A stretch of DNA of 64,000 nucleotides, taken from Bacteroidetes bacterium GWB2_32_14. Lineage in GTDB: Bacteria; Bacteroidota; Bacteroidia; Bacteroidales; UBA12077. The DNA is taken from assembly GCA_001768235.1 (NCBI GenBank), contig MENK01000028.1:1-64000 (forward strand). The letters run 5' to 3'. This document shows positions 29,159 to 38,010 of this stretch, piece after piece; within the stretch, counting starts at the first letter, position 1, and each line of letters opens with the position of its first letter. The translations under genes and the position numbers were made by a program. The notes under the pieces are model-generated. The model ran no database searches, was not told the DNA's origin, and was given only the letters and a program-made list of their open reading frames with translations.

Positions 29159-29674
29159 ATGAAAAAAAATCTTTTAATCCTTTTAATGCTGGTCGCATTT
29201 TTAAATGGATTTGCACAGGAATTGAATACTGTTGTATTTGATGAAAAATCCAATCAGGAAATTCTCATTGGATTTTGCAACATAGAAGGTTTTACCTCAG
29301 GTTCTTTTAATAATTGGTTTCAAACAGAATACGACAACTACATCATTGATTCAGAAACGCTGGGTCAAATAAATGCAGAGATGTTCGACTCTCTGGAAAT
29401 AACAATTGTACTTGGAACATGGTGCAGCGATAGCCAAAGAGAGTTTCCCCGGTTTTATAAAATTCTGGAGTACCTGAACTTCTCTTTCGATTATTTAACA
29501 ATTATTGCTGTTAACAGAGAAAAAAAGGCGGAAGATACTCATGCAGACAGATTAAATATTGAACTTGTGCCTACAATTATATTCTATAACCAAGAAAAAG
29601 AAATTGGACGAATTATTGAGTCCCCGGAAATTAGTTTGGAGAAAGATATGCAAAAAATCTTGTCAAAATTATAA
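29159..29674 (+). CDS. thioredoxin family protein, exported
   Basis: 171-residue protein with a signal peptide (residues 1-18, LLMLVAFLNGFAQ) and a thioredoxin fold. The active-site equivalent is GTWCSDSQREFPRF, with only one cysteine (C-S-D-S rather than C-x-x-C). Strand DYLTIIAVNREKK and the cis-Pro loop LVPTIIFYN, then EIGRIIESP, complete the fold. Classical dithiol oxidoreductase activity is unlikely; a monothiol or binding role is possible. The ATG at 29159 is preferred to the TTG at 29150. Confidence 0.82.
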   Translation: MKKNLLILLMLVAFLNGFAQELNTVVFDEKSNQEILIGFCNIEGFTSGSFNNWFQTEYDNYIIDSETLGQINAEMFDSLEITIVLGTWCSDSQREFPRFYKILEYLNFSFDYLTIIAVNREKKAEDTHADRLNIELVPTIIFYNQEKEIGRIIESPEISLEKDMQKILSKL

Positions 29675-29741
29675 TTCTATGCAGCAATCTTAAAGTTCCC
29701 ACGTCATTATTTAAAACCGGTATAATTAAAATATTCGAGTC

Positions 29742-30263
29742 ATGGAAGAAGTAAAAACACCAAAAATAAACCAGGGGTTAGGTATTGCAGGTTTTGTTCT
29801 GGCAATAATTGCAATATTAACAGCCTTTATTCCTGTAGTTGGAATAGGAGCAATTGTTCCTGCTGTTCTGGCTATTGTATTTACATCTATAGCCATATCA
29901 AAATCTTTAAAAACAGATCATTTAAGAGGGTTAATAATTGCAGGTTTAATAATCTCAATTGTTGCTTTTTTTATCTCTGTATCACAAATCTACATTGGAG
30001 TTAAATTAAATTCTCTTGGTAAAAAAACAGATAAGATTGAAGCTTTTAGCAAAGAACTTCAAAAAGGGCTTGATGATGAGTTTTCGGATAAAGAAATGGA
30101 AGAACTTGAAAAAGTAATGGATGATTTAGAAGGGCAAATAGAAAAAATAAGTGATGAAAATGCCGAAGAAATTGGCCGTGCAGCCGGAAAAGCTTTAAAA
30201 GAGTTTACCAAAGAAATTAAAAAAGCTAAAGAAGAATTGAAGGACTCTACAAACAAGGAGTAG
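29742..30263 (+). CDS. DUF4190-like membrane protein
   Basis: The 173-residue protein has two hydrophobic segments near the N-terminus (LGIAGFVLAIIAILTAFIP and LIIAGLIISIVAFFISV) in the arrangement of DUF4190 proteins. A charged helical tail (about 95-173), rich in Glu and Lys, probably forms a coiled coil on the cytoplasmic side. There are no catalytic motifs. The function is unknown. It ends 18 bases from the convergent CBS gene, and I see no hairpin between them. Confidence 0.7.
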   Translation: MEEVKTPKINQGLGIAGFVLAIIAILTAFIPVVGIGAIVPAVLAIVFTSIAISKSLKTDHLRGLIIAGLIISIVAFFISVSQIYIGVKLNSLGKKTDKIEAFSKELQKGLDDEFSDKEMEELEKVMDDLEGQIEKISDENAEEIGRAAGKALKEFTKEIKKAKEELKDSTNKE

Positions 30264-30281
30264 ATTTTCTAATAACTACAC

Positions 30282-30989
30282 TTAATCCACCTGCATGTAG
30301 CTGGCAATATCTTTCAATACTATTATTCCTGTCATTAGCTCATTGGCCAGCCCGTTTGGAGTTATAATTAATGCGTCGAAATACCAATTTACAGGAGGTT
30401 TTTGAAATGATTTCTTATACATTTCGGCGGCTTCATATATGGGGGTATTTTCTGAAATGAGACCAAAATTCTTATTCCGATCAGCATTTAAAAGTACGTC
30501 AGCTATTGATACCTGCGATAGTGAAACATTCTCTTTCCTGGCAAGCCATGCTGCTATATGATTACCATTTAAAACATCAACAATTTCTCCGTTTTGTATA
30601 ACCGGAATTTGAGATATTTTAAAATCATGAATAAAATTCAATGCTTTCGACAATTTATCATCAGAAAAGCACTGATAAACCTGTTTTTTGAATTTAGCTA
30701 CCTTTTCAGGATATTGAATCTCTTTCACAATAAAATCGAATCTTTCCAAAATATCATCTATGGGTTCGGCTATGATTTTGCCATTAATACGAGTATTATG
30801 AACCAATACATTACGTAAATCGCCAAACATATATAAATCTCTTTTAAACCGTTTAATTATACCATTATTATATGATGTGTTTCGAACCAAATCGCGATAG
30901 GACATATAATTGCTGTTATTATACTTATCCTGTAAATATTTTTCAAAGAGATTGAATTTATTTAAAAAAACTTCTGAGTTTATTAACAT
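30282..30989 (-). CDS. CBS domain protein with HEPN-like N-terminus
   Basis: The C-terminal half (about residues 90-235) holds two CBS-type repeats (FKISQIPVIQNGEIVDVL; GIIVLKDIASYM), which usually bind adenine nucleotides. The N-terminal half is all-helical. It contains DLRNVLVHN, with Arg59 and His64 in the R-x4-H spacing of HEPN nucleases and nucleotidyltransferase partners. The HEPN assignment is my inference from that motif and the helical context. It starts 7 bases after the stop of the upstream alcohol dehydrogenase-like gene. The function is unknown; nucleotide-regulated RNA cleavage is one idea. Confidence 0.65.
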   Translation of the reverse strand: MLINSEVFLNKFNLFEKYLQDKYNNSNYMSYRDLVRNTSYNNGIIKRFKRDLYMFGDLRNVLVHNTRINGKIIAEPIDDILERFDFIVKEIQYPEKVAKFKKQVYQCFSDDKLSKALNFIHDFKISQIPVIQNGEIVDVLNGNHIAAWLARKENVSLSQVSIADVLLNADRNKNFGLISENTPIYEAAEMYKKSFQKPPVNWYFDALIITPNGLANELMTGIIVLKDIASYMQVD

Positions 30990-30996
30990 AACAGTC

Positions 30997-31941
30997 TTAA
31001 TTAATTACCACCACATTTTTACCTTTGTTATGGCCTGTTTGCGCGTAATCATGAGCAGCTGAAATATTGCTTAAATTAAATATTTCATCAATTTCAACTT
31101 TTAGTTTTCCTTGTGCAATCCACATACTAATTTGTTCCAGATCGTTATTGTTGTGTTTCATTAACAACGTTTTTACTTTTTTACCCTTGGTAAATATCTG
31201 TAATAATTTATGAAACAATATTTTAGGGCGAGGTAAGGTATTGATATAAATTCCACCATTCTTAAGAAGATGCTTGCATTTTAAAAATGAGTAATTACCG
31301 GCAATGTCGAAAAAAACATCTACTTTTTCTTTTATTTTCAGAAGGTCGGTTTTAGTGTAATCAATAAACCGAACCGGTTCAAAACTTTCAACAAATGACT
31401 GATTCCTGTTGCTGGCTACAGCAATTACTTTTGCTTCAAATAGTTTTGCTATTTGTATTGCTATATGCCCCACTCCGCCTGATGCTCCATTAATCAGAAT
31501 TGTTTGTCCCGGTTTAAGTTTTGCCTTATCACGAAGAGCTTGCAATACAGTGAGAGAAACCATGGGGAAAGCAGCGGCATGTTCAAACCTGATATTGCGT
31601 GGAGCTAAGGCAAAACATTTTTCTGTTCCTACTGCATATTCAGCCAATGCCCCGCCATATTTATTATCAAGAACTCCAAAAACAATATCGCCGGGTTTAA
31701 ATTTTGAAGCATTTGAACCCGTTTGAACAACTTCGGCACACACATCGTATCCTAAAATAATCGGAAACGGAGAACCCAGTATAAAACGATGGTTTCCTTT
31801 TCTCTGTTTCCAATCAATCGGGTTTATACCAGATGCATATACTCTAACCAATACCTGATTATTCTTAGGCGTCGGGGTTTCAATATCATCAATTTCAAAT
31901 ACATCGGGAGTTCCAAATTTTCGAATTACTGCAGCTTTCAT
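30997..31941 (-). CDS. zinc-independent alcohol dehydrogenase / quinone oxidoreductase
   Basis: MDR-superfamily NADP(H) oxidoreductase. The N-terminal GroES-like fold shows VRVYASGINPIDWKQRKG and FPIILGYDVCAEVVQTG. The Rossmann motif is ILINGASGGVGHIAIQIAK. The catalytic and structural zinc cysteines are absent, which places it with quinone reductases. The 314 residues are usual. It is upstream of the CBS gene with 7 bases between. The physiological substrate is unknown. Confidence 0.9.
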   Translation of the reverse strand: MKAAVIRKFGTPDVFEIDDIETPTPKNNQVLVRVYASGINPIDWKQRKGNHRFILGSPFPIILGYDVCAEVVQTGSNASKFKPGDIVFGVLDNKYGGALAEYAVGTEKCFALAPRNIRFEHAAAFPMVSLTVLQALRDKAKLKPGQTILINGASGGVGHIAIQIAKLFEAKVIAVASNRNQSFVESFEPVRFIDYTKTDLLKIKEKVDVFFDIAGNYSFLKCKHLLKNGGIYINTLPRPKILFHKLLQIFTKGKKVKTLLMKHNNNDLEQISMWIAQGKLKVEIDEIFNLSNISAAHDYAQTGHNKGKNVVVIN

Positions 31942-32096
31942 AGCGATTAAATTTTGTATGGTAAATATAAGTTAAATTTTACCACCTAAATATATTAATA
32001 GATCATTCCTCATTAACAAAATTTTATCAAAAAAAAATTAGCACTTTTAATATTTTTTGTGTTATTTTATATTTCATGTCTGGATAAGCCAAATTT

Positions 32097-33200
32097 ATGG
32101 ATATTAATACCACTTTCTGGTTTTATGATAGAATTAAAACCGATAATTTATGTTTACTCTATAATGGTATTATTAGCGATGACATTACCAATAAGTTAAT
32201 CGAACTAAGCGAATTTAATATAAGCAATGTCGAAGGCTTATCAAAAATGAAAAAAAAGGCATCATTTCTTATGGCCGAATGCTTTCAGAATATTATCAGG
32301 CATGGCGAAATGATTACCGACCTTGAAAAACATCATAACAATAGTTTTTTTCTTACCCGAAACTGGAATGATATTTACTGTATTGCATCTGGGAACCTTG
32401 TTGTAAAAAAGAACATCCACAACATTGAGAACCAGATGAAAACAGTAAACAGTTTAAATAAAGATGAATTAAAAGAGCTTTATTTGCAGGTGCTTGAACA
32501 CAATGAAATTTCAGGAAAAGGTGGTGCCGGGTTAGGATTAATAGAAATGGCCCGTAAGTCGGGTCATAAAATCCAGTTTGTATTTGAAAAATTTGACGAG
32601 TCAATGTCCTATTTTTATAATCAGATATTATTGCATCCTGATGATTCAAATAAAGAATTATCAATTAATCATGCGCCAATTTCTGATGCAATTTCTTTTC
32701 ATAAAAAAATGCAGGAAGAAAGTATTCTGGTTGTTCAAAAAGGTGATTTTGCACAGGAATCAATTTTACCTGTATTAAAAATTGTTGACAACAACCTGAA
32801 AAGTGTTTTTAAAAACTCATCATCGAAGAAAAAAATATTTCATATTATTGTTGAGCTATTGCAAAATATAAGTAAACACGGGTGGAAAGATCAGAAAATA
32901 AGTGAAGGTATTATTCTGCTCGGGAAATCCGAATCAAACTATACAATTAATACGGGTAATTTTATAGAAAACGATAAGGTGGATGCCCTTAGAGAACGCC
33001 TTCAAAATTTAAATGATTTAAGTAAAGACCAACTTAAAGATTTATATTTTTCAAAATTAAAAGAACGATATATCCCCGAGATGAAAGGAGCCGGCATAGG
33101 TTTAATCGATATTGCCCGGAGAATTACTTCTCCGCTGGTTTACAATTTTACAAAAATAGATGCCCGGAAATCCTTTGTAACAATTCATATTGTAGCCTAA
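32097..33200 (+). CDS. tandem-duplicated SiaB-like protein kinase
   Basis: Two GHKL-type SiaB-like domains stand head to tail. Domain 1 (about 1-185) has the N box ECFQNIIRHGE (Asn65) and GGAGLGLIEMARKSG. Domain 2 (about 195-367) repeats it as ELLQNISKHGW (Asn257) and GAGIGLIDIARR. Both keep the residues for ATP and Mg binding. SiaB-type kinases phosphorylate the small protein SiaC, which is encoded 10 bases downstream. Usual SiaB proteins have one such domain of about 180 residues, so this is a fusion by duplication. Membership is by motif and context; no biochemical test is visible. Confidence 0.8.
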   Translation: MDINTTFWFYDRIKTDNLCLLYNGIISDDITNKLIELSEFNISNVEGLSKMKKKASFLMAECFQNIIRHGEMITDLEKHHNNSFFLTRNWNDIYCIASGNLVVKKNIHNIENQMKTVNSLNKDELKELYLQVLEHNEISGKGGAGLGLIEMARKSGHKIQFVFEKFDESMSYFYNQILLHPDDSNKELSINHAPISDAISFHKKMQEESILVVQKGDFAQESILPVLKIVDNNLKSVFKNSSSKKKIFHIIVELLQNISKHGWKDQKISEGIILLGKSESNYTINTGNFIENDKVDALRERLQNLNDLSKDQLKDLYFSKLKERYIPEMKGAGIGLIDIARRITSPLVYNFTKIDARKSFVTIHIVA

Positions 33201-33210
33201 TAAACCAGAT

Positions 33211-33591
33211 ATGCCCGATAAATTCTTTTTTGAAGGAACAGAAGATAAACCCCAAATTAATTTTGACCCGCGAAATAATCTTTTTGAAATAACGGGAAAT
33301 TCATTTCCTGAAGAATCAACAAATTTTTATATTCCCGTGTTACACTGGCTCGATAATTATACTAAAAATCCAAATGAGTCCACTCATTTAATTTGCAAGA
33401 TTGAATATCTAAATTCATTATCGGCGAAATTTATTTTTGAATTGTTCTTAATACTCCAAAAAATAACATCCACGGGAAAAACTGTTCGTGTTTCCTGGTA
33501 TTATAACCCAAACGATGATTTTATAGAGGAAAAAGGTGCTGAATTTAAATCAGCCCTGGAAATTCCATTCAACCTAATACCATTGAATTAA
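33211..33591 (+). CDS. SiaC family regulatory phosphoprotein (DUF1987)
   Basis: Small (126 residues) STAS-like protein of the DUF1987/SiaC family: INFDPRNNLFEITGNSFPE, FYIPVLHWLDNYTKNPN, then IEYLNSLSAKFIFELFLIL. Ser69 or Ser71 in the NSLSAK loop occupies the region that is phosphorylated in SiaC proteins. In Pseudomonas aeruginosa, phosphorylation by SiaB and dephosphorylation by SiaA control the partner diguanylate cyclase SiaD. No GGDEF gene is near here. It is co-transcribed with the double SiaB gene. Confidence 0.87.
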   Translation: MPDKFFFEGTEDKPQINFDPRNNLFEITGNSFPEESTNFYIPVLHWLDNYTKNPNESTHLICKIEYLNSLSAKFIFELFLILQKITSTGKTVRVSWYYNPNDDFIEEKGAEFKSALEIPFNLIPLN

Positions 33592-33602
33592 TTATCGTTT
33601 TT

Positions 33603-33824
33603 TTATTTGTAACTTACAAAAAAGCGTTTTCGAATAAAACATACCAGGCCTGCAGGGATTAAACAAATCACAGTACTAATTGGGGTAAACGTACAATGTG
33701 CTTTGTATCCTAACATACAGTTTTTGCTGGCTCCTTCAACAGGTATTATAGTGGTTACGGCCATAATTGCAAAAAATATTGTTATTGATAATAACCACCA
33801 ATAACCGCGTTTTCGAATCTTCAT
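33603..33824 (-). CDS. small membrane protein, unknown function
   Basis: 73 residues with two hydrophobic segments (WWLLSITIFFAIMAVTTII and ISTVICLIPAGLVCFI) joined by a short loop with KNCMLGYKAHCTFTP. Basic residues at both ends suggest cytoplasmic termini. The three cysteines near the loop could form a disulphide or bind metal. It was not recognised. It lies between siaC, which is convergent with an 11-base gap, and the nucleoid-associated gene. The ATG start and membrane profile support a real gene. Confidence 0.6.
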   Translation of the reverse strand: MKIRKRGYWWLLSITIFFAIMAVTTIIPVEGASKNCMLGYKAHCTFTPISTVICLIPAGLVCFIRKRFFVSYK

Positions 33825-33842
33825 ATATTCGTTTTTAAATGT

Positions 33843-34886
33843 TTAGTTTTCTTCTTTAAAATATACCTGGTAATATTGTAACCCCGATTTATCATCATAT
33901 CCTTTCACAATAAAATCACGATTTCCATGAACATAAATATGAAAATTTCTATCGAGTTTAATCACGCTTTTTAATATTCGCGATTGTTTTTTAACCGCGT
34001 TATCAGAAATTTCAAATTCTGATGGAAGTTGAAAATCATTCTCCGACTCGTAATTCACTTTAAATTTATTAAAAGAATCAATTATTTCAGGCTGTTCAAA
34101 AATTTTTTCTGCAAACTCTCCCATTTCAAAATTATCATTTTCTTTGAAGAATTTTTTCGACTTGTTTAACATGTCTGCCTGATCAGCTTTAGATATCTGA
34201 TATTCGTCGGGGAGTTTATTCACAACAAATTCTTTATACATTTTAATTACCTGCCCGGTTTTGTAATAATCGTCTTCGCGCTGTTTTACTTTTAAAAAAT
34301 CATCAATCCAGTATCGGGCATCTTCACCCTTGCTCAATTTGTCAACCGATGAAACTATAAATCCTTTTTCTTTTTCGGTATTTATAATTAAACAACCCTT
34401 GTCTAATTTTTTAATATCAATCCCCTGTTCGCTTTCAATAGTAAAATTTTCACCTTTCGGATAAACCTTTAGAAACGTGTCTCGTGTTTCCGATTTAAAC
34501 AACCCTATTGCATCAACTACTTCATAGTTAAATTCTATCATTTTAAAATAAACGATATAAAATTCTCCCCCGTTTATATTTGGATGTGTTGAATTTTCGT
34601 ACAGATGTTTTGCCAGATTTACAGACTGTTCATAAAAAGTATCGGGATTGGAAAATATTTTAGAAGCATAATGATATACCTCATTTAGGTTTAAATCTGT
34701 TTCATGATAGAAATTATAAAATTCTTCCGATTTAAATGGGGTAAGAAAATACCTGACCAATAAATCTTTAATTTCAGTATTCAGAGTCAATGTATTTTTC
34801 GAAAACCGGATATTTTCATCCTGATGTTTTTTACCTATTTTATGTAAAACCAGCTTATCGATAACACAATCTGTTAGTTTGAGCAT
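33843..34886 (-). CDS. nucleoid-associated protein (NdpA/YejK family)
   Basis: Family of DNA-binding nucleoid proteins with an N-terminal domain starting LTDCVIDKLVLHKIGKK. HLYENSTHPNINGGEFYIVYF follows, and then the diagnostic DFLKVKQREDDYYKT region (residues about 200-215). The 347 residues match. In other bacteria YejK/NdpA binds chromosomal DNA, but its role is poorly defined. It is the first of three minus-strand genes whose order relates to no known pathway. Confidence 0.85.
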   Translation of the reverse strand: MLKLTDCVIDKLVLHKIGKKHQDENIRFSKNTLTLNTEIKDLLVRYFLTPFKSEEFYNFYHETDLNLNEVYHYASKIFSNPDTFYEQSVNLAKHLYENSTHPNINGGEFYIVYFKMIEFNYEVVDAIGLFKSETRDTFLKVYPKGENFTIESEQGIDIKKLDKGCLIINTEKEKGFIVSSVDKLSKGEDARYWIDDFLKVKQREDDYYKTGQVIKMYKEFVVNKLPDEYQISKADQADMLNKSKKFFKENDNFEMGEFAEKIFEQPEIIDSFNKFKVNYESENDFQLPSEFEISDNAVKKQSRILKSVIKLDRNFHIYVHGNRDFIVKGYDDKSGLQYYQVYFKEEN

Positions 34887-34908
34887 AATATTCTTTCAAT
34901 TACATTAA

Positions 34909-35346
34909 TTATTTAACTTTCCATTTCCCCTTAATCCACCCAAAAGCCCATACGGCAAAATAGTATAACCACCACCATATAAAATTTGCTTTCTTCAGAT
35001 TTTCTTTAAATAGCTTATCTGTTTCTTTTCGGGTAATATCTATTTCTTTTTTATACTGATAAAGAACATCGTGAAACATTGATGCGTAATAAGTTATTGG
35101 TTTGCATGTTTCGAAAACAAGCATTCCGTCTGGTGTTCCACAAGTAAACTGAAGAAAGTTAAATTTGGGAGAACACCCGTCCCAGGCATATCCTAATCCA
35201 TTCGAACCTTTTACAGTAATTGTCCCATCGGCTTCAACCTTTAACCAATCGCTTTCAAAAACTCTCCCGTAAATACCTGTTTTTATCGATGTATCTTCGG
35301 TGTGTACAAATTTATAAACCTTTCTCATTGATTTTGAGCGTATCAT
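34909..35346 (-). CDS. DUF1353 family protein
   Basis: 145 residues with the DUF1353 pattern: GLGYAWDGCSPKF, then SMFHDVLYQYKKEIDITRKETDKLFKENL and an aromatic, hydrophobic C-terminal helix (FIWWWLYYFAVWAFGWIKG). The family is best known from phage proteins of unknown role, and the HD-like SMFHD stretch may bind metal. Two ATG codons are possible at 35346 and 35328. The surrounding genes are chromosomal, so this is not taken as a prophage. Confidence 0.65.
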   Translation of the reverse strand: MIRSKSMRKVYKFVHTEDTSIKTGIYGRVFESDWLKVEADGTITVKGSNGLGYAWDGCSPKFNFLQFTCGTPDGMLVFETCKPITYYASMFHDVLYQYKKEIDITRKETDKLFKENLKKANFIWWWLYYFAVWAFGWIKGKWKVK

Positions 35347-35400
35347 AACAACTTTAAATTTGTTCTTAAAGATAAAACGATTTGACGTATTGATAAAATA

Positions 35401-35426
35401 AAAATCCGGTATTTAAACCGGATTTT
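35401..35426 (-). terminator. terminator of the MBL-fold hydrolase gene
   Basis: AAAATCCGGT and ACCGGATTTT form a perfect 10-bp stem with loop ATTTAA. It sits between the stop of the MBL gene and the DUF1353 gene, both on the minus strand, and A tracts on the plus strand give the U run. Confidence 0.8.
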
Positions 35427-35446
35427 ATTACCAGGAGCCATTGTAA

Positions 35447-36280
35447 TTATATTAATTTGAATGTTTCTTTTACTCTCACTCCTTTTCCTGTTTGCTGAAC
35501 AGTACAACACTCATTATACAAATCGTGCTGAAAAAACAAAGTGTAATTATTTTTTACAGCTTCATTTAAAAAATCTTCTTTCTCCTGCAACATATCCATA
35601 GGGCGAACATCATAAGCCATATTCCAGACTAATGGGATATGTGCTGTAGAAGGAATAAGGTCGGCAACAAAGACAACTGTTTTTTTACCAGTATTAATAA
35701 ATGGAATGATCTGCCCAACAGTATGTCCGTTGTATAACCGCAGGTTAATACCGGGATATAATTCCATATCTTTTTCAACAAATTTTAATTTACCGCTTTC
35801 CATCATTGGAATAATATTCTCTTTTAGAAAAGCTGCTCCTTCCTGTTTATTTGGGTTCATTGCCCACTCCCAATGAGGTTTGCTAACCCAATATGTGGCA
35901 TTTTTAAAAGTAAGTTCATATCCTGAACGATCGGAATTGAATTTTACCCCGCCACCACAATGATCTGCATGCAGATGAGTTAAAATTACATCTGTTACAT
36001 CGTTAAAAGTATATCCGTGTTTCTTAAATGCTCCTTCTAATCCGTCACCACCGTTTAAGTAAACATGGCTAAAGTATTTTTCATCTTGCTTATCGCCATA
36101 GCCATTATCGATTAAAACAACTCTTTCACCGGTATCGATAAGTAATGAACGTAAAGCCCAGTTACAAAGGTTATTTTCATCGGCAGGGTATTTTGTTTGC
36201 CACATTACTTTTGGTACAACGCCAAACATAGCACCACCATCAATTTTAAAATTTGTTATATGTATAGGAAAAAGTTTCAT
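35447..36280 (-). CDS. MBL-fold metallo-hydrolase
   Basis: Metallo-beta-lactamase fold hydrolase with the metal-binding HxHxDH motif in ILTHLHADHCGG, a following His in NGHTVGQIIPF, Asp in VFVADLIPS and the late His in FFQHDLYNE. The 277 residues fit quorum-quenching lactonase-like or other small MBL hydrolases. There is no signal peptide, so it is cytoplasmic. The substrate cannot be told. It is divergent from the Mur ligase gene. Confidence 0.85.
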   Translation of the reverse strand: MKLFPIHITNFKIDGGAMFGVVPKVMWQTKYPADENNLCNWALRSLLIDTGERVVLIDNGYGDKQDEKYFSHVYLNGGDGLEGAFKKHGYTFNDVTDVILTHLHADHCGGGVKFNSDRSGYELTFKNATYWVSKPHWEWAMNPNKQEGAAFLKENIIPMMESGKLKFVEKDMELYPGINLRLYNGHTVGQIIPFINTGKKTVVFVADLIPSTAHIPLVWNMAYDVRPMDMLQEKEDFLNEAVKNNYTLFFQHDLYNECCTVQQTGKGVRVKETFKLI

Positions 36281-36379
36281 ATATAAATGATTATAGGTAA
36301 ATACTAAAAGATGAAGCGATATAATTATTTACTAAAATTAGTATCTTCACAGCAAAATTACTATTACAAATATAATATA

Positions 36380-37741
36380 ATGAAAGTTCATTTTATAGCT
36401 ATCGGTGGAAGCGCCATGCACAACCTGGCAATAGCCCTTCATAAAAAAGGATATATTGTAACTGGTTCCGATGATGAGATTTTTGAATCCTCGCGAAGCA
36501 ACCTTGAAAAATATGGTATTCTGCCTGATAAAATCGGCTGGTTTCCTGAAAAAATTTCTTCAGATATTGATGCTATTATTCTGGGAATGCATGCCCGAAA
36601 TGAAAATACCGAATTAATTCGGGCCAGGGAATTAAACCTGAAAATTTATTCATATCCGGAATATTTGTATGAACAAACAAAGAATAAAACCCGGGTTGTT
36701 ATCGGTGGCAGCCATGGCAAAACTACCATTACTTCCATGATTATGCATGTTTTAAATTATCATGGAAAATCTTTTGATTACATGGTAGGTGCCCAGGTTG
36801 AAGGATTTGAAACCATGGTGAATTTATCAGAAGCAGCACCTGTAGCAATTTTCGAAGGCGATGAGTATCTTTCATCACCAATCGATCCCCGCCCCAAGTT
36901 TCATTTATATAAACCAAACATTGCATTACTAAGCGGAATAGCCTGGGACCACATGAATGTTTTTCCAACTTTCGAAAATTACCAAGAACAGTTTAGCCAG
37001 TTTATTGAAAAGATTGAAAAAGGCGGAGAGCTTTTTTATTATAAAAATGATTTTGTGTTAAACGAAATTGTTAATAAATCGAACAGCACGATTAAAAAAA
37101 CTGCTTACGATGTTCATCCATTTATCAAAAAAAAGGATAAAACTTTTTTAGTTTATAATGAAACGGAGATTCCTTTAGAAATCTTTGGTGACCATAATCT
37201 TCAGAATATTAATGGTGCAAAGTTAGTTTGCAATAAAATATCAATTTCGGATGATGAATTCTATGAAGCAATATCTCATTTTAAAGGGGCATCGAAACGA
37301 TTGGAATTACTAGCTGAAAATGCTACATCCAAAATCTTCAGAGATTTTGCCCATTCTCCTTCAAAACTTAAAGCAACCGTAAATGCTGTAAAAAATCAAT
37401 TTGATGAAAAAGAACTTATTGCAATCATGGAATTACATACATTTAGTAGTTTAAATGCAAAATTCTTAAATGAATACAATGGCACAATGGATTTGGCAGA
37501 TATTCCTGTTGTTTACTACAATCCCGAAGTAATAGAACATAAAAAACTACATCCAATTCATATCGATCAGGTTAAAAAATCATTCAACAACCCGAAATTG
37601 AATGTCTATACAAATCAAAAAGAACTAATCTCATATATTGAACAGGTTCAATTAAAAAATAAGATATTACTTTTTATGAGCAGTGGTAATTTTTCAGGAA
37701 TAGATTTAATCGAATTTTCAAAGAAACTGATATCTCGGTAG
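36380..37741 (+). CDS. Mur ligase family protein (Mpl-like)
   Basis: ATP-dependent amide ligase of the MurC/Mpl group, which attaches recovered murein tripeptide, or L-Ala, to UDP-MurNAc. The N-terminus is a Rossmann motif IAIGGSAMHNLAIALHKKGYIVTGSDDEI. The ATP loop is VIGGSHGKTTITSMI, and the DEYLSSP and FGDHNLQNINGA segments follow. The AHSPSKLKATVNAV C-terminal block is typical. The 453 residues and overall pattern fit Mpl (recycling) slightly better than MurC. The start is the ATG at 36380. Confidence 0.83.
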   Translation: MKVHFIAIGGSAMHNLAIALHKKGYIVTGSDDEIFESSRSNLEKYGILPDKIGWFPEKISSDIDAIILGMHARNENTELIRARELNLKIYSYPEYLYEQTKNKTRVVIGGSHGKTTITSMIMHVLNYHGKSFDYMVGAQVEGFETMVNLSEAAPVAIFEGDEYLSSPIDPRPKFHLYKPNIALLSGIAWDHMNVFPTFENYQEQFSQFIEKIEKGGELFYYKNDFVLNEIVNKSNSTIKKTAYDVHPFIKKKDKTFLVYNETEIPLEIFGDHNLQNINGAKLVCNKISISDDEFYEAISHFKGASKRLELLAENATSKIFRDFAHSPSKLKATVNAVKNQFDEKELIAIMELHTFSSLNAKFLNEYNGTMDLADIPVVYYNPEVIEHKKLHPIHIDQVKKSFNNPKLNVYTNQKELISYIEQVQLKNKILLFMSSGNFSGIDLIEFSKKLISR

Positions 37742-37848
37742 AAGATGAATCCTGATATTAGAATAATTTACATATTAAGTAACAGAATAGCACTAATTCA
37801 TACTAAATATTGAAGGTGAAATTTTTTAAAATAAATTTTCTAAAAATA

Positions 37849-37880
37849 TTTGCAGAAAATAAAAAATCATTTACTTTTGC
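37849..37880 (+). promoter_or_regulatory. promoter of tRNA-Glu
   Basis: TTTG (37849-37852), a 19-base spacer and TACTTTTGC (37872-37880) fit the Bacteroidota consensus fully. The mature tRNA begins 25 bases later. The bases after the -7 box (CACCACC) match the tRNA-Leu promoter. Confidence 0.75.
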
Positions 37881-37905
37881 ACCACCAAGTTTTTGACTTG
37901 AATTT

Positions 37906-37977
37906 GGTCCGTTCGTCTAGGGGTTAGGACGTCAGGTTTTCATCCTGGTAACAGGGGTTCGATTCCCCTACGGACTA
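37906..37977 (+). tRNA. tRNA-Glu (anticodon TTC)
   Basis: The acceptor stem GGTCCGT pairs with ACGGACT, with one G-T pair at the end. The D arm begins GTCTAGGGGTTAGGAC. The anticodon arm is TCAGG-TTTTCAT-CCTGG with anticodon TTC, and the T arm is AGGGG-TTCGATT-CCCCT. The discriminator base is A and CCA is not encoded. Confidence 0.94.
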
Positions 37978-38010
37978 CAAAATTAAAAATGAATATAGGA
38001 GAAGAGAATT

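Noticed and set aside
34909-35346. Prophage signature from the DUF1353 protein
   Set aside because: It is a single gene with no integrase, capsid, tail or att site nearby; the neighbours are chromosomal.
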